From Candidatus Aenigmatarchaeota archaeon (GTDB lineage: Archaea > Aenigmatarchaeota > Aenigmatarchaeia > QMZP01), in the NCBI GenBank assembly GCA_017609225.1, contig JAFCEK010000002.1, positions 1 to 33,098 on the forward strand: DNA of 33,098 nucleotides. Reading direction: 5' to 3'. Under the pieces are notes generated by a model, which saw only the letters and a program-made list of their open reading frames with translations, was not told where the DNA came from and ran no database searches. Position numbers and translations under genes: made by a program. This document shows positions 1 through 9,815 of the stretch, one piece after another (within the stretch, counting starts at the first letter, position 1; each line of letters opens with the position of its first letter).

Positions 1-512
1 TTGCAGGCTTCAATGGACTGGAAACAGGGCTTGGCCTGATAATATTGAGCACCCTGGGGGTTGTGGCGCTTTTTGTTAACGGAACCATATGGCTTGCTGT
101 TATTGCATTTGCTGCTGCAGCTGCGCTTCTTGGTTTTCTGATATTCAACTGGTGCCCTGCAAGGGTTTTCCCTGGTGATTCCATGACATACAGCATAGGT
201 GCGCTTATTGCAAGCATAGCGATTGTTGGCAATATGGAGAAGATTGGCCTTATACTGTTCATACCATTCATACTGGATGCTATTCTTTCCCTTTGGCCAG
301 AATTTACAGGAAAGGGCAAGGTTGAGGCGTTTGGGAAGCCTAATCCTGACGGGAGTCTGGAGATGCCTTACAAAGGCATAAATGACATGACGCATGTGGC
401 AATGTTTGTGCTGAAAAAAGTAAAGAAAAAGGTTTATGAAGCCAATGTAACAGAATTTCTGCTTCTGTTTGAGCTTTTCTTTGTGCTGGTTGTTTTTGCT
501 TTCTTTGTCTGA
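1..512 (+). CDS. UDP-GlcNAc--(dolichyl)-phosphate GlcNAc-1-phosphotransferase / MraY-WecA-ALG7 family, C-terminal part (5' truncated by window)
   Basis: Open reading frame 3 continues to the window edge. Polytopic membrane protein with the motif FNWCPARVFPGDSMTYSIGALIA, typical of the polyprenyl-P HexNAc-1-P transferase family. Confidence 0.82.
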   Translation, partial: AGFNGLETGLGLIILSTLGVVALFVNGTIWLAVIAFAAAAALLGFLIFNWCPARVFPGDSMTYSIGALIASIAIVGNMEKIGLILFIPFILDAILSLWPEFTGKGKVEAFGKPNPDGSLEMPYKGINDMTHVAMFVLKKVKKKVYEANVTEFLLLFELFFVLVVFAFFV

Positions 513-513
513 T

Positions 514-969
514 TTATTCGCTTCTCCAGTTTTTGGATACCAGATATAAAATCCCTATTATCAGGGCTATTCCGAGAATCAGTACAAGGTTTTCGGATGT
601 TACAAAGCCATACGGGAGCCAGTCATTTATCAAATCTGTTCCCTGGTTTGCAAGGAATATTATTATAAGGGTTATTATAACCAGCAGCAGTCCTGTGTTT
701 ATGCCACCCTTACCCCCAACCTTCGGGAAGCTCTTCTTAATGAATCCTATCAAAAAAACAACAACAAACAGAACAACTGCATAGGGAAGCACTGCAAAAA
801 TAAATGTCACAAACTCGTACTGGCTTGCTGTAAAGAAAGCCAGAATAAGTGCTATAATCATCTTGGCGCCCTTGTTTTTGAAGGGAGCGCCCATCTCCAG
901 GGCGCCGTATGCTATTGCAAGTACCAAAAAGAACGGAATTGCAAAATCCATGAAATTGTACAGTACCAT
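514..969 (-). CDS. small polytopic membrane protein, unknown function
   Basis: 151 aa ORF, about four hydrophobic segments, converges with the preceding gene with no gap. Confidence 0.7.
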   Translation of the reverse strand: MVLYNFMDFAIPFFLVLAIAYGALEMGAPFKNKGAKMIIALILAFFTASQYEFVTFIFAVLPYAVVLFVVVFLIGFIKKSFPKVGGKGGINTGLLLVIITLIIIFLANQGTDLINDWLPYGFVTSENLVLILGIALIIGILYLVSKNWRSE

Positions 970-978
970 GCTAAAACC

Positions 979-1710
979 CTATGGCAATCTGCCGCCAGAT
1001 GCCTTTTTCTCTTCATAATCCATTTTTTCAAGTATTTTTTCCAGTTTCTTAACTTTTTCCTTAAGCCTTCCGCCAACAGGAACTCCGCCTATCATAAGTT
1101 TTTCCTTGTATTCGGATATTATGGCATAAGCCTCTCCTGACATGGCTGCATATGCCCTCCAGGCGCCAGGGTCTTCCTTCACTGCCTTTTGTATGTTTTC
1201 AAGTTCCTGTAATTTTAAATCAACCTTTTTTTCAAGGCTTTTTACTTCACCAAGCAGTTCAGCCTTACCTCTTTGGATAACCTGCTCTACAATGCCTTGT
1301 TTGCCGCTGGATCTCAGGGCAGACATGCTGCCGCCTTCTCCTCCGCCTTTGCCAAAATGTCCTCTTATGAAGTACCAGAATCCCCCAAGGATTATTATTA
1401 TTATGAACCAGATGTCAGAAAGCCAGAGGAATATTGGATACCATCCGTTAATTATTATGAATATATACACAGCAATCGCTATAAGCAGTCTCAGGCCCTG
1501 CGTAAGCTTTGTGCCATGAAGAACAGTGTTGCTCAGTATGTAAATGAACAGCAGGATTATGACTGTTGGAAAGAAGAAAAAATAAAGCAATGGTCCCAGC
1601 GGCTGCAGAACCTGATGGTATGGTGCCTGCACAAAACTCTGGCAGCTCTGCATGGACTGCGATGTAGGGCACAGAAACTGCATGAGCAGGTTCATTATGT
1701 CAATCGCCAT
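979..1710 (-). CDS. membrane protein with three or more TM segments and a C-terminal charged/coiled-coil domain, unknown function
   Basis: 243 aa ORF directly upstream of 514..969 on the same strand, likely co-transcribed. Hydrophobic N-terminal half, then a K/E-rich helical C-terminus. Confidence 0.7.
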   Translation of the reverse strand: MAIDIMNLLMQFLCPTSQSMQSCQSFVQAPYHQVLQPLGPLLYFFFFPTVIILLFIYILSNTVLHGTKLTQGLRLLIAIAVYIFIIINGWYPIFLWLSDIWFIIIIILGGFWYFIRGHFGKGGGEGGSMSALRSSGKQGIVEQVIQRGKAELLGEVKSLEKKVDLKLQELENIQKAVKEDPGAWRAYAAMSGEAYAIISEYKEKLMIGGVPVGGRLKEKVKKLEKILEKMDYEEKKASGGRLP

Positions 1711-1811
1711 GTTTAAAATATGTATCCAAATGCTTAAATTGGTTCATGAACCAACTGGCTGCAGGAGATAATATTATAACAGGTTACCAATTATAATACG
1801 GGTAGTATAAA

Positions 1812-3068
1812 ATGCTGCTGGAAATTGCTATTCTGGTTATACTTATAATTTTGTCGGCTTTTTTCTCTGGAACAGAGATAGCATTGTTTTCGCTGAGTGA
1901 TGTAAAGGTTAAGAAGCTCATAAAGGCAAGAAAAAAAGGAGCCAAAACACTGAAGAAGCTGAAATCAAGGCCGCACAGACTGCTTGTGACCATACTGATA
2001 GGAAACAATATAGTTAATATAGGGGCGGCCTCTCTTGCAACAGTGGTTGCCACCAATACATTCGGCTCTTCAGGCATGGGAATAGCAACAGGTATAATGA
2101 CATTCCTTATACTTGTTTTTGGGGAGATTGCACCAAAATCGTTTTTTCATCAAAAGGCTGAAAGCATGTCGCTGCTTGTTGCAAAGCCCATATACATTCT
2201 CTCATATGTTCTTTATCCCATTATAGTGTTTCTTGATCTGATAAGCAGGGGAATAATGAGAATTGCAGGGGTGAAAAGGATCAAGGATGAGATAACAGAA
2301 GAGGAGGTAATGGCTGCATTGTCCCTTGGTGCCGAGGCAGGGGTAATAGAAAGGGATGAAGAGGAAATGATTGAGAATATAATAGATTTTGGTGACAACA
2401 GAGTCAGGGATGTTATGACTCCCATAAAGAAAACAGTAACCATGAGCTCTGACAAGAAGCTGATGCATGTGATAACAAAGATACTTGAAACCAGGTATTC
2501 AAGGATTCCCGTATACAGAAAAAACATCAACAACATCATAGGGATAGTGAATCTGAGAAGCATAATGAAGCATGTAAAAAGAAAGGATTTTGATGTGAGC
2601 GTGGACAGGCTTGTATATCCTGTTATCTTTGTAAAAGAGGATGATATGCTTGATGATGTGCTTGATTTGCTGAAGGAAAACGCAACCCATATGGCAATAG
2701 TGCTTGACAAAAAAAGGAAGGTAAAAGGTGTTGTGACTATGGAGGACCTGCTGGAGGAAATAGTAGGGGAAATATATGATGAGTCTGATATCAAGAGGGT
2801 AAAGATACACTTCATAGACAGAAAAACAGCAATAGTTAACGGAAACACGCTGATAAAAGAGCTGCAGGAGGAGATAGGAATCCCTTTAAAGGGCAGGGGA
2901 TTCAGTATCTCTGATGTTGTTTCTGCAAGGTTTAATCAAAAGCCAAAGAAAGGGCAGAAAATAGAGCTGAAAAACTTTGTTCTGACTGTTCTTTCTGTTA
3001 GTAAAAACAATCCTGCAAAAATAAACAGAATAAAAATAGTAAAGAAGAGGGGAAAAATAAAGAAATAG
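1812..3068 (+). CDS. CNNM/CorC-family transporter (DUF21 + CBS pair + CorC_HlyC C-terminal domain)
   Basis: N-terminal FFSGTEIALFSLSDVKVKKL, GNNIVNIGAASLAT, FGEIAPKSF; CBS region RDVMTPIKKTVTM...RYSRIPVYRKNINNIIGIVNLR; VVTMEDLLEEIVGEIYDE; C-terminal domain. Confidence 0.93.
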   Translation: MLLEIAILVILIILSAFFSGTEIALFSLSDVKVKKLIKARKKGAKTLKKLKSRPHRLLVTILIGNNIVNIGAASLATVVATNTFGSSGMGIATGIMTFLILVFGEIAPKSFFHQKAESMSLLVAKPIYILSYVLYPIIVFLDLISRGIMRIAGVKRIKDEITEEEVMAALSLGAEAGVIERDEEEMIENIIDFGDNRVRDVMTPIKKTVTMSSDKKLMHVITKILETRYSRIPVYRKNINNIIGIVNLRSIMKHVKRKDFDVSVDRLVYPVIFVKEDDMLDDVLDLLKENATHMAIVLDKKRKVKGVVTMEDLLEEIVGEIYDESDIKRVKIHFIDRKTAIVNGNTLIKELQEEIGIPLKGRGFSISDVVSARFNQKPKKGQKIELKNFVLTVLSVSKNNPAKINRIKIVKKRGKIKK

Positions 3069-3109
3069 TTTCTGCTTTTTTGAAGCATTGAAAATTTATA
3101 ATTCAGAAC

Positions 3110-6100
3110 ATGCAAAGAAAAGTATTTAAATTAAAAATACAAGATGATTTTATGTTTGGAAGGGGGCTTTCCGGATTTGCTGGATTTGGGTTTGTATCCA
3201 TATCTTTCATGCTGATTCTGTTTCTCTGTTTTTTAGCATTTCCTGTTTTCAGCGCTTACAGTGCATATGGAAATTTCAGTGTCCAGAATGAAACCGTGTA
3301 TGTGAACTGGTCAAGCGGCTTTGTGAATGTAACATCTTATACAGATTACATTAACATAAGTATAATAAATACATCAACAGGAGTTTTTTCACTCTATTAT
3401 CAGAATGACAGCAGTCTTTACTGGAATGGTTCATATTCGAATCTGACGGAAACAACATATTCATACTGTTTTTCTGCTGTTGGTTTTCCTGGCATGAAGT
3501 TTATTGTGCAAAACGGCTCTATGGCATACAGCAATGTTAACTTTAATGTAAGCAATGGAACAAGCACCAACTTCACAATAACAGCACATATGCTGTGCCC
3601 CCCCGGAAGGTATTCAGGGAATGTCACATTGAACAACACAAATCATACATATGCAAATGATTCTGTGAACATCATGGTTACATTTGATATACCAATAAGC
3701 AGGCATAATGTTCTGAACGAAACAACATATACAGGATGGCTGAAAGGCAAAATTCCATTATACAATGAAACCGGGACGAATGAAACATACCACAAATATT
3801 ACATGAATACAAGCGAGCTGGAGAATGTGTCAGGCTTCACTGCAACAATGACAGGGTATACAGATGACCTGGATTTGTTTTTATTTGATGAGAACGGCGT
3901 ACTTATAAACCAGAGCATAAACAAAAGCTCTCTGAATGAGGAAATATCTTTTGCAAGGTTCCCTTCCCCAAATTCCGGTGTTATGTGGGAGTTCAGGGTT
4001 TATGGTAATGTCACATCTTCTGCGCTTCAAAACTATAATATATCCTTATATTTCACCACGCTTGATGCCCTGAACAGCTCCAATGAAAGCCAGAGAATCA
4101 ATTCACTGAATTTTGGAGCATTAATTTCAAATCAGAGCAATTCAAGTGAAGTGTTCAGGCTTGCGAACATGGATGACCAGAACCTGACAAACGTGAATGA
4201 AACAAAGGAGCTTTATCATATAAAAATCTGGAACAATGGCTCAACCGGATACAATGAAACGAGAAACTTTACTGATTTCCTTGTTGTGAATTTCACTGAA
4301 AGAATTGAGGTCAGCATAGAATGGGGTCCTGAATCAGGAAAAAACATAACCGACTGGGACCTTTATCTCTATGACAACTCAGGCAATCTTATAAACAGCT
4401 CAACATCAAAGTACATAAATGCAAACATCACAAACGGGACAAGAACAGAATATATAACATACAGCGGTCCGTTTAACTCAAGCAATGATGGCTTCTGGAA
4501 GATATATGTTGTAAATATGACATCTGCAACAGGTGCTGGCCATAGTTTATACAAGGTGAGGGCAAAGATGTGGCTTAATGCATCTGCATGGATAAACACA
4601 AACTTTACTGCAAACACATCGTTTGCCGGGAATGCCACAGGAGGGAATTCAAGCTATGATGTGAATGTAACAATAACAGTGCCTTCAAGAAATATTATAA
4701 ACGGCAGCTACAGGGGGTTCCTTATATACAGCAATGGAAGCGGATGGAAATTTATGCTGCCTCTTAAATTTGATGTTTATGCAGGCATGCTTATAATGAA
4801 CAATTCTATTAGCAATGCGACATATGCTTTCAGGGACAACATAGGATTCAACAAAACCATAAACATAAGCATACCTTATGAAAATATCGGCGGCCTGACT
4901 ATATATTATAATGAATCCAGTTCATATTCTCTTGTGAACACTAACAATGCATCTGCATACATAAATTTTAGCGTGGAGCTGCCTGGAGGAAGCGACAGGG
5001 CTATAAACCCGGGAGAAAACAGCACAATAAACATAACAATCTATCTTGATGTAGATAAAACAGGGAACCAGGAAGGGGTATATACAGGGAATATAACCTT
5101 TTTCACAAACACAACAAATGAAACGAAAAGCTCTTATCCTTACAGTGTATTTACGCAAACAATAACCCTGAACCTTTCACGCTATCTTGATGTTTCACTG
5201 GACAGCATAACACCAACCAACATAAACGGAACAGCGCAGCCTGTTACATTTACATTATCCGTAAGGCTTGCAAACGGCACAGTGATATCAAAGAATAATA
5301 TAATGAACTATCAGAACTTCACATCTGTTTCTGTAAGGGAAACGAATGTTTCATCATATACCCAGTCATTCAGCTCTATAGAATCTGCTGTTGGCTCTTC
5401 TGCATGCGGCGTAAGCACATGCAGCATAAATGCAACATCATACTCGGGCCTTAAGGGGGGAAATTTCAATGTAACTGTTTCTGTGAGCTGGAACACATCC
5501 ATGTACAGCGATGGGTATGGTGCACAGGAGCTTACAGGCAGGGTAACAAACGGCAGCCTTTATGTCCAGGAGCTTGGCTTGTATATAATAGCACTGAACA
5601 GCACAAGCATTGGTGTAATAAACGAGGGAAGCTACAAGTACTTTTATGTTGGTTTGATAAATTATGGGAACAGGTCGGCTGCCATAACAGCAGACCAGAT
5701 ATCATTCAACAAGGGCAGCTGCCAGGTAACGCTTGCCACATCCAGCAGCTACAGCAACTGCTCTGTTTCTGCTTTTAACACATCAACATACAATTATACT
5801 TTGGCTGGTCTTGCTACACAGCAATGTTATTTTTACTGGAGGATTACAGGGAATTCTGTAAGCTCTGATTCCTCGTGTTCAGATGCCAGCATACAGGTTA
5901 ACACAGACAATGTATACAACAGCATGACAGGGATATCTCTTACTGTAAATAATACAGGAACAGGCTCATCCTCCAGCAGTTCAAATCCTTCGGAAACTGT
6001 CAACAGGTCACTGTCAATACTTGCATATCCTTCGCATATTTCAATAAAGCTTAATGAAACAAACACATCAGCAATAACAGTAAGCAATACAGGCAATGTT

Positions 6101-7084
6101 TCCATTACAGCCCAGCTCAGCGTTATATTTACAGAACTGCAGAATGCAAGTGTATACATAACTCCAAGCAACTGCAGCCTGAGTTCAACAGGCACAAGCT
6201 GCATATTTACAGTAAAAATAAATGTTTCAAACACAACCCTGCTGGGCAACTACAGCGGGATTTTCAAGGCTGTTTCCACTACACACTCAAGTGTATACAG
6301 TACAAAGGATTTTGTGCTTTCTGTTCTTCCAACACCTGAAAGAGAAGAGGAGATAAATTATTCATATACCGAATACTTTAATGACTTTCTGAATCTGAGT
6401 TCGGTGTTTGAAGGGATAAAAGCATCCGGCCTTGTTTCTGAAGATAATATAAGCAAGGTTGAACTGCTTCTGAACCAGACAAACGAAACAATAAACCAGA
6501 TGAAAGCATATATATCAGCAGGTGACTTTGTATCAGCTGAGGGGTTGCTGGAAGACCTTAAACTAAAACTTGACAGGATAAGAACAGAAATCCTGCTTCT
6601 TTCAGAGGAGGAACAGGTAAAGATGGAGGCAGCTGCAAGCGGAATCTGGATATGGGTTGTGATAGTTATTGTGATTATAGGTGCAGCTGGTCTGTTAATT
6701 TATATGTTTCTGCCTCCTGAAGGCTACAAGCATGGGCGTGGGTTTATTCCAAAAAAAGAGCGCGACATGCGAAGCAGGATAAAGGAACTGCTGAAAAAAT
6801 TCATATCAAAATTCAGGGGGAGTGGGGAAGGCATAAAATCCGTTAGAAAGGCCTTTAAGAGAAAATCCGGTTATAAATTCAAACCGCACAGATACTCCAA
6901 TGGATATGAAAGGGTGGGCGGCTACAAATATTCATATGGATCTGCGATTAACAATATCAGAATGCCTGAACTTCCAAGGATGAGGTCAGGATTTCTTAAA
7001 AAACTGGGTTCAATAAGGAAAATAGCAAGAAGGAGGCAAAGGGAGCAGAGATTTATTTATGAGTTTGTGCCTGTTTCCCAGTAA
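3110..7084 (+). CDS. giant N-glycosylation-sequon-rich surface protein with N-terminal hydrophobic segment, C-terminal TM anchor and basic cytoplasmic tail
   Basis: 1324 aa; dozens of N-x-S/T motifs; beta-rich repetitive ectodomain; juxtamembrane helical region; TM WIWVVIVIVIIGAAGLLIYMFL; K/R/Y-rich ~120 aa tail. Confidence 0.85.
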   Translation: MQRKVFKLKIQDDFMFGRGLSGFAGFGFVSISFMLILFLCFLAFPVFSAYSAYGNFSVQNETVYVNWSSGFVNVTSYTDYINISIINTSTGVFSLYYQNDSSLYWNGSYSNLTETTYSYCFSAVGFPGMKFIVQNGSMAYSNVNFNVSNGTSTNFTITAHMLCPPGRYSGNVTLNNTNHTYANDSVNIMVTFDIPISRHNVLNETTYTGWLKGKIPLYNETGTNETYHKYYMNTSELENVSGFTATMTGYTDDLDLFLFDENGVLINQSINKSSLNEEISFARFPSPNSGVMWEFRVYGNVTSSALQNYNISLYFTTLDALNSSNESQRINSLNFGALISNQSNSSEVFRLANMDDQNLTNVNETKELYHIKIWNNGSTGYNETRNFTDFLVVNFTERIEVSIEWGPESGKNITDWDLYLYDNSGNLINSSTSKYINANITNGTRTEYITYSGPFNSSNDGFWKIYVVNMTSATGAGHSLYKVRAKMWLNASAWINTNFTANTSFAGNATGGNSSYDVNVTITVPSRNIINGSYRGFLIYSNGSGWKFMLPLKFDVYAGMLIMNNSISNATYAFRDNIGFNKTINISIPYENIGGLTIYYNESSSYSLVNTNNASAYINFSVELPGGSDRAINPGENSTINITIYLDVDKTGNQEGVYTGNITFFTNTTNETKSSYPYSVFTQTITLNLSRYLDVSLDSITPTNINGTAQPVTFTLSVRLANGTVISKNNIMNYQNFTSVSVRETNVSSYTQSFSSIESAVGSSACGVSTCSINATSYSGLKGGNFNVTVSVSWNTSMYSDGYGAQELTGRVTNGSLYVQELGLYIIALNSTSIGVINEGSYKYFYVGLINYGNRSAAITADQISFNKGSCQVTLATSSSYSNCSVSAFNTSTYNYTLAGLATQQCYFYWRITGNSVSSDSSCSDASIQVNTDNVYNSMTGISLTVNNTGTGSSSSSSNPSETVNRSLSILAYPSHISIKLNETNTSAITVSNTGNVSITAQLSVIFTELQNASVYITPSNCSLSSTGTSCIFTVKINVSNTTLLGNYSGIFKAVSTTHSSVYSTKDFVLSVLPTPEREEEINYSYTEYFNDFLNLSSVFEGIKASGLVSEDNISKVELLLNQTNETINQMKAYISAGDFVSAEGLLEDLKLKLDRIRTEILLLSEEEQVKMEAAASGIWIWVVIVIVIIGAAGLLIYMFLPPEGYKHGRGFIPKKERDMRSRIKELLKKFISKFRGSGEGIKSVRKAFKRKSGYKFKPHRYSNGYERVGGYKYSYGSAINNIRMPELPRMRSGFLKKLGSIRKIARRRQREQRFIYEFVPVSQ

Positions 7085-7113
7085 ATAGCTTTTGGGTTTT
7101 TAGCTGAGTAAAA

Positions 7114-8904
7114 TTATTCCCTGCCTGTAAGTGTTTCCACTATTTTTGCATAGGCAGGCCTTGTTATCAGTATTCCTATCAGCACACCCACAACAGTGGT
7201 TATGGCAAAGCCCCTTACCAGTCCAATACCAAGAAACATCAGAGGCATCATGGCTGCTATGGTTGTTGCTGCAGCTCCGAATATGATGAAGAATGCCATT
7301 TTAATTTTATCCTTTATTGTATATGCCCGTTTTTCCTCCTTGCCTGACATGGTTTCATCCGCAATTATTATCTGATGGTCAACACTTGTTCCCAGGGCTG
7401 CTATCATCCCGCCTATGGCCGGAAGGTCTATGGTCCATGACATTAAACCAAGAAGTGGTATAAGTATTGCGCCAACCCATGCATATATGTCTATTTCATG
7501 CTTCTTCCACCATGCAGTTGATATAAGAAGGAAATTTAAAACAAGTATTACTGCCCATATCATTGAATCTCCTGTTGATGCAACTCCAAGTATTATAATA
7601 ACCTCTGACATTCCTATAAGCACAAGGGGTATGGAAATCTTCAGGCTTCTGTATCTGACAAAAACAATGATTATTACAATTACTGCTGCAATGCCTGCTG
7701 CACAAAAAGCGGAATTAAAGAAGCCCTCACCAAGCCTTGGTGAAATAACATCAACAGAAACTGTTTCAATCTTGACGGGAAGCTCCCCTGACCTCAGTAT
7801 GGTCTGAAGTCTCAGTTTTTCCTCCACAGCATCCTCTTTTTGCTGCCTTGTTCCTGTAATCTGTGGTGTCTGGTAAACCCTGCCTCCCAAATCTGCTCCA
7901 ATCCTCAGGTCGGAAACAAGCTTATCATCAAGGTATAAATATATTTTTGAGTCAAGGTATTCCTCGCCTGTCTGAATGTCAACATATCTTGGGATGCCTG
8001 CTGTTACATCAGCAAATCTCTCTGCACCTTCAAGCGACACCGATATAACAAAATAGAACTGATACACATTCCCGAGCGGTCTTATGCCTGACCTTTGGGG
8101 GTCTGAATAGACGATCTCTATGTCTTTTCCCGTGTAAACCGTTGCCAGAAGTATTATTTTGTTTCCTGTTTTGTTCGCATACTGGAATTCCATGCCTCTG
8201 AAATTGAATGTCTGGTTCAGATAAAGAACTGTGTTGTTGATTTCAATGCTGTTGTTATATACAATCACAGGATAGCTGCTTTCGCCCAGAACCAGCGTTC
8301 CTCTGCTGTCAGATATCTCTATGGGCTTCTCAACCTTTGCCTCAAATCTTCCCTGTTTTGACAGCAGGTTTTCAATCACCTCTCCGCCTATGCCTGCTGC
8401 CTCTATCTGCACATAATAATTTTCTCCGGATTTTATGCTGTAAAACCCTATCTCTCTCAGGCCGTAAAGATTTGCCCTTGTCTGAAGCGTTGATATTATC
8501 TGGTCTATTGTATCAGCTGTGTCATTTTCCTTTGGCTTGAGTATTATCCTTGTTCCTCCGCGCAGGTCAAGGCCAAGGTCCAGGTTTGTTCTTTCAATAT
8601 CTGTTGCATCTATCCCAAGGCTGTTATTCACATCAAAAATGTATTTTTTTCCGTTTGCTGTAAGGGAAACCTTTCCTGTTAGGTTTTCTGTTTTTAAGGC
8701 CCATTCATCATAGTTTTTTATTTTTTGTCCGTTCAGGGCTGTTATTATCATGCCCTGCTCCAGTTCGCCAAACGCCGGCGAGTTTTCTGAAACATAAACT
8801 ATTTCAACGCCGTTTCTTCCGTATGGATATGCCTTCATGCCTATTGCAAGCACTGCACCAATCACCATTATTACCAGAAGCCATACACGCCAGTACTTAA
8901 GCAT
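7114..8904 (-). CDS. secD: protein-export membrane protein SecD
   Basis: DLGLDLRGGTRIIL signature, C-terminal SecD/RND TM block (GFFNSAFCAAGIAAVIVIIIVFVRYR...AALGTSVDHQIIIADE). Overlaps secF start. Confidence 0.95.
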   Translation of the reverse strand: MLKYWRVWLLVIMVIGAVLAIGMKAYPYGRNGVEIVYVSENSPAFGELEQGMIITALNGQKIKNYDEWALKTENLTGKVSLTANGKKYIFDVNNSLGIDATDIERTNLDLGLDLRGGTRIILKPKENDTADTIDQIISTLQTRANLYGLREIGFYSIKSGENYYVQIEAAGIGGEVIENLLSKQGRFEAKVEKPIEISDSRGTLVLGESSYPVIVYNNSIEINNTVLYLNQTFNFRGMEFQYANKTGNKIILLATVYTGKDIEIVYSDPQRSGIRPLGNVYQFYFVISVSLEGAERFADVTAGIPRYVDIQTGEEYLDSKIYLYLDDKLVSDLRIGADLGGRVYQTPQITGTRQQKEDAVEEKLRLQTILRSGELPVKIETVSVDVISPRLGEGFFNSAFCAAGIAAVIVIIIVFVRYRSLKISIPLVLIGMSEVIIILGVASTGDSMIWAVILVLNFLLISTAWWKKHEIDIYAWVGAILIPLLGLMSWTIDLPAIGGMIAALGTSVDHQIIIADETMSGKEEKRAYTIKDKIKMAFFIIFGAAATTIAAMMPLMFLGIGLVRGFAITTVVGVLIGILITRPAYAKIVETLTGRE

Positions 8905-9790
8905 ATGTTCTTCCCTTCCTTTCTGTATACCATCTTAGCAGAACAGAGTTCTGGAGCCATGTGTTCATTATATCAACAATCAGGCCTATCAGCAGAACAG
9001 CAGCTATCTGGGACAGCACAGGAGAGATTGCCGAGAGAAGCAGCGCTGCCAGTGCCCCTATGCTTGTCATGCTCATTGTAATTCCTGTTTTGAATGCACC
9101 CCTTATTTTTTCGCTGGTTTCACCTGCTGATTTTAATATTCTGGTTGTAAGCAGTATATCGGTATCAACAGAATAACCTATAATCATAAGCAGCGCTGCC
9201 AGCCCTGCAAGGCTCAGCTCAATGCCAAAAAGCTGCATGAGCCCCAGCGTTATAACAATGTCTGATGCTGCAGCAGCTATCACATAAAGCGATGGCATCA
9301 AAATCCTGAAAACAATGAAAACAATTATTCCCATAAATATGAAGGCAACTATTATTGCTGTTTGTGCCTGCACCCAGAATACCTCTCCAAGCGCAGGGCC
9401 TATGTTTGCTATGGAATAATCCTCTGTTGGTATTCCAAGTTCATGGATTTTCTGGAGAACAAGCTTTGAATCCACAGCAGAATCCGTGTTTATCATAACG
9501 CCTGTTCCTCCAAGGCCCCTTATTTCTCTTATTATAACATCCCCGAAACTCTCTTCAAGTGACTGCTCCAAAAACTGCGTATCAACAGAGTTTGGGGTTA
9601 TTAGTGTTATTACTTTTCCTCCCCTGAGCTCTATTGACCTCTGAAACCATTCACCTGTCTGAGTATATTGATTTACAAGCAGTGCTACAGAAAATACAAG
9701 AACCGCTACAGGTATTATTAAAAGCAGCCTGTATTTTCTGCTCTCTTCTCTGTCGCTCTCCACAAGAACACCTTTTATCTGTTTCTGCAT
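8897..9790 (-). CDS. secF: protein-export membrane protein SecF
   Basis: SIELRGGKVITLI, ...IGPALGEVFWVQAQTAIIVAFIFMGIIVFIVFR..., LLMIIGYSVDTDILLTTRILK. Operonic with secD. Confidence 0.94.
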   Translation of the reverse strand: MQKQIKGVLVESDREESRKYRLLLIIPVAVLVFSVALLVNQYTQTGEWFQRSIELRGGKVITLITPNSVDTQFLEQSLEESFGDVIIREIRGLGGTGVMINTDSAVDSKLVLQKIHELGIPTEDYSIANIGPALGEVFWVQAQTAIIVAFIFMGIIVFIVFRILMPSLYVIAAAASDIVITLGLMQLFGIELSLAGLAALLMIIGYSVDTDILLTTRILKSAGETSEKIRGAFKTGITMSMTSIGALAALLLSAISPVLSQIAAVLLIGLIVDIMNTWLQNSVLLRWYTERKGRTYA

Positions 9791-9815
9791 TCCATATGTT
9801 TTTTCAGTATTTGAA

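Noticed and set aside
1273-1716. 147-aa plus-strand ORF in the track
   Set aside because: Antisense to the better supported membrane protein 979..1710, with low-complexity composition caused by the opposite strand.
2213-2848. 211-aa minus ORF
   Set aside because: Antisense to the clear CNNM/CorC gene. Ser/Ile/Phe-rich translation is a shadow of the coding strand.
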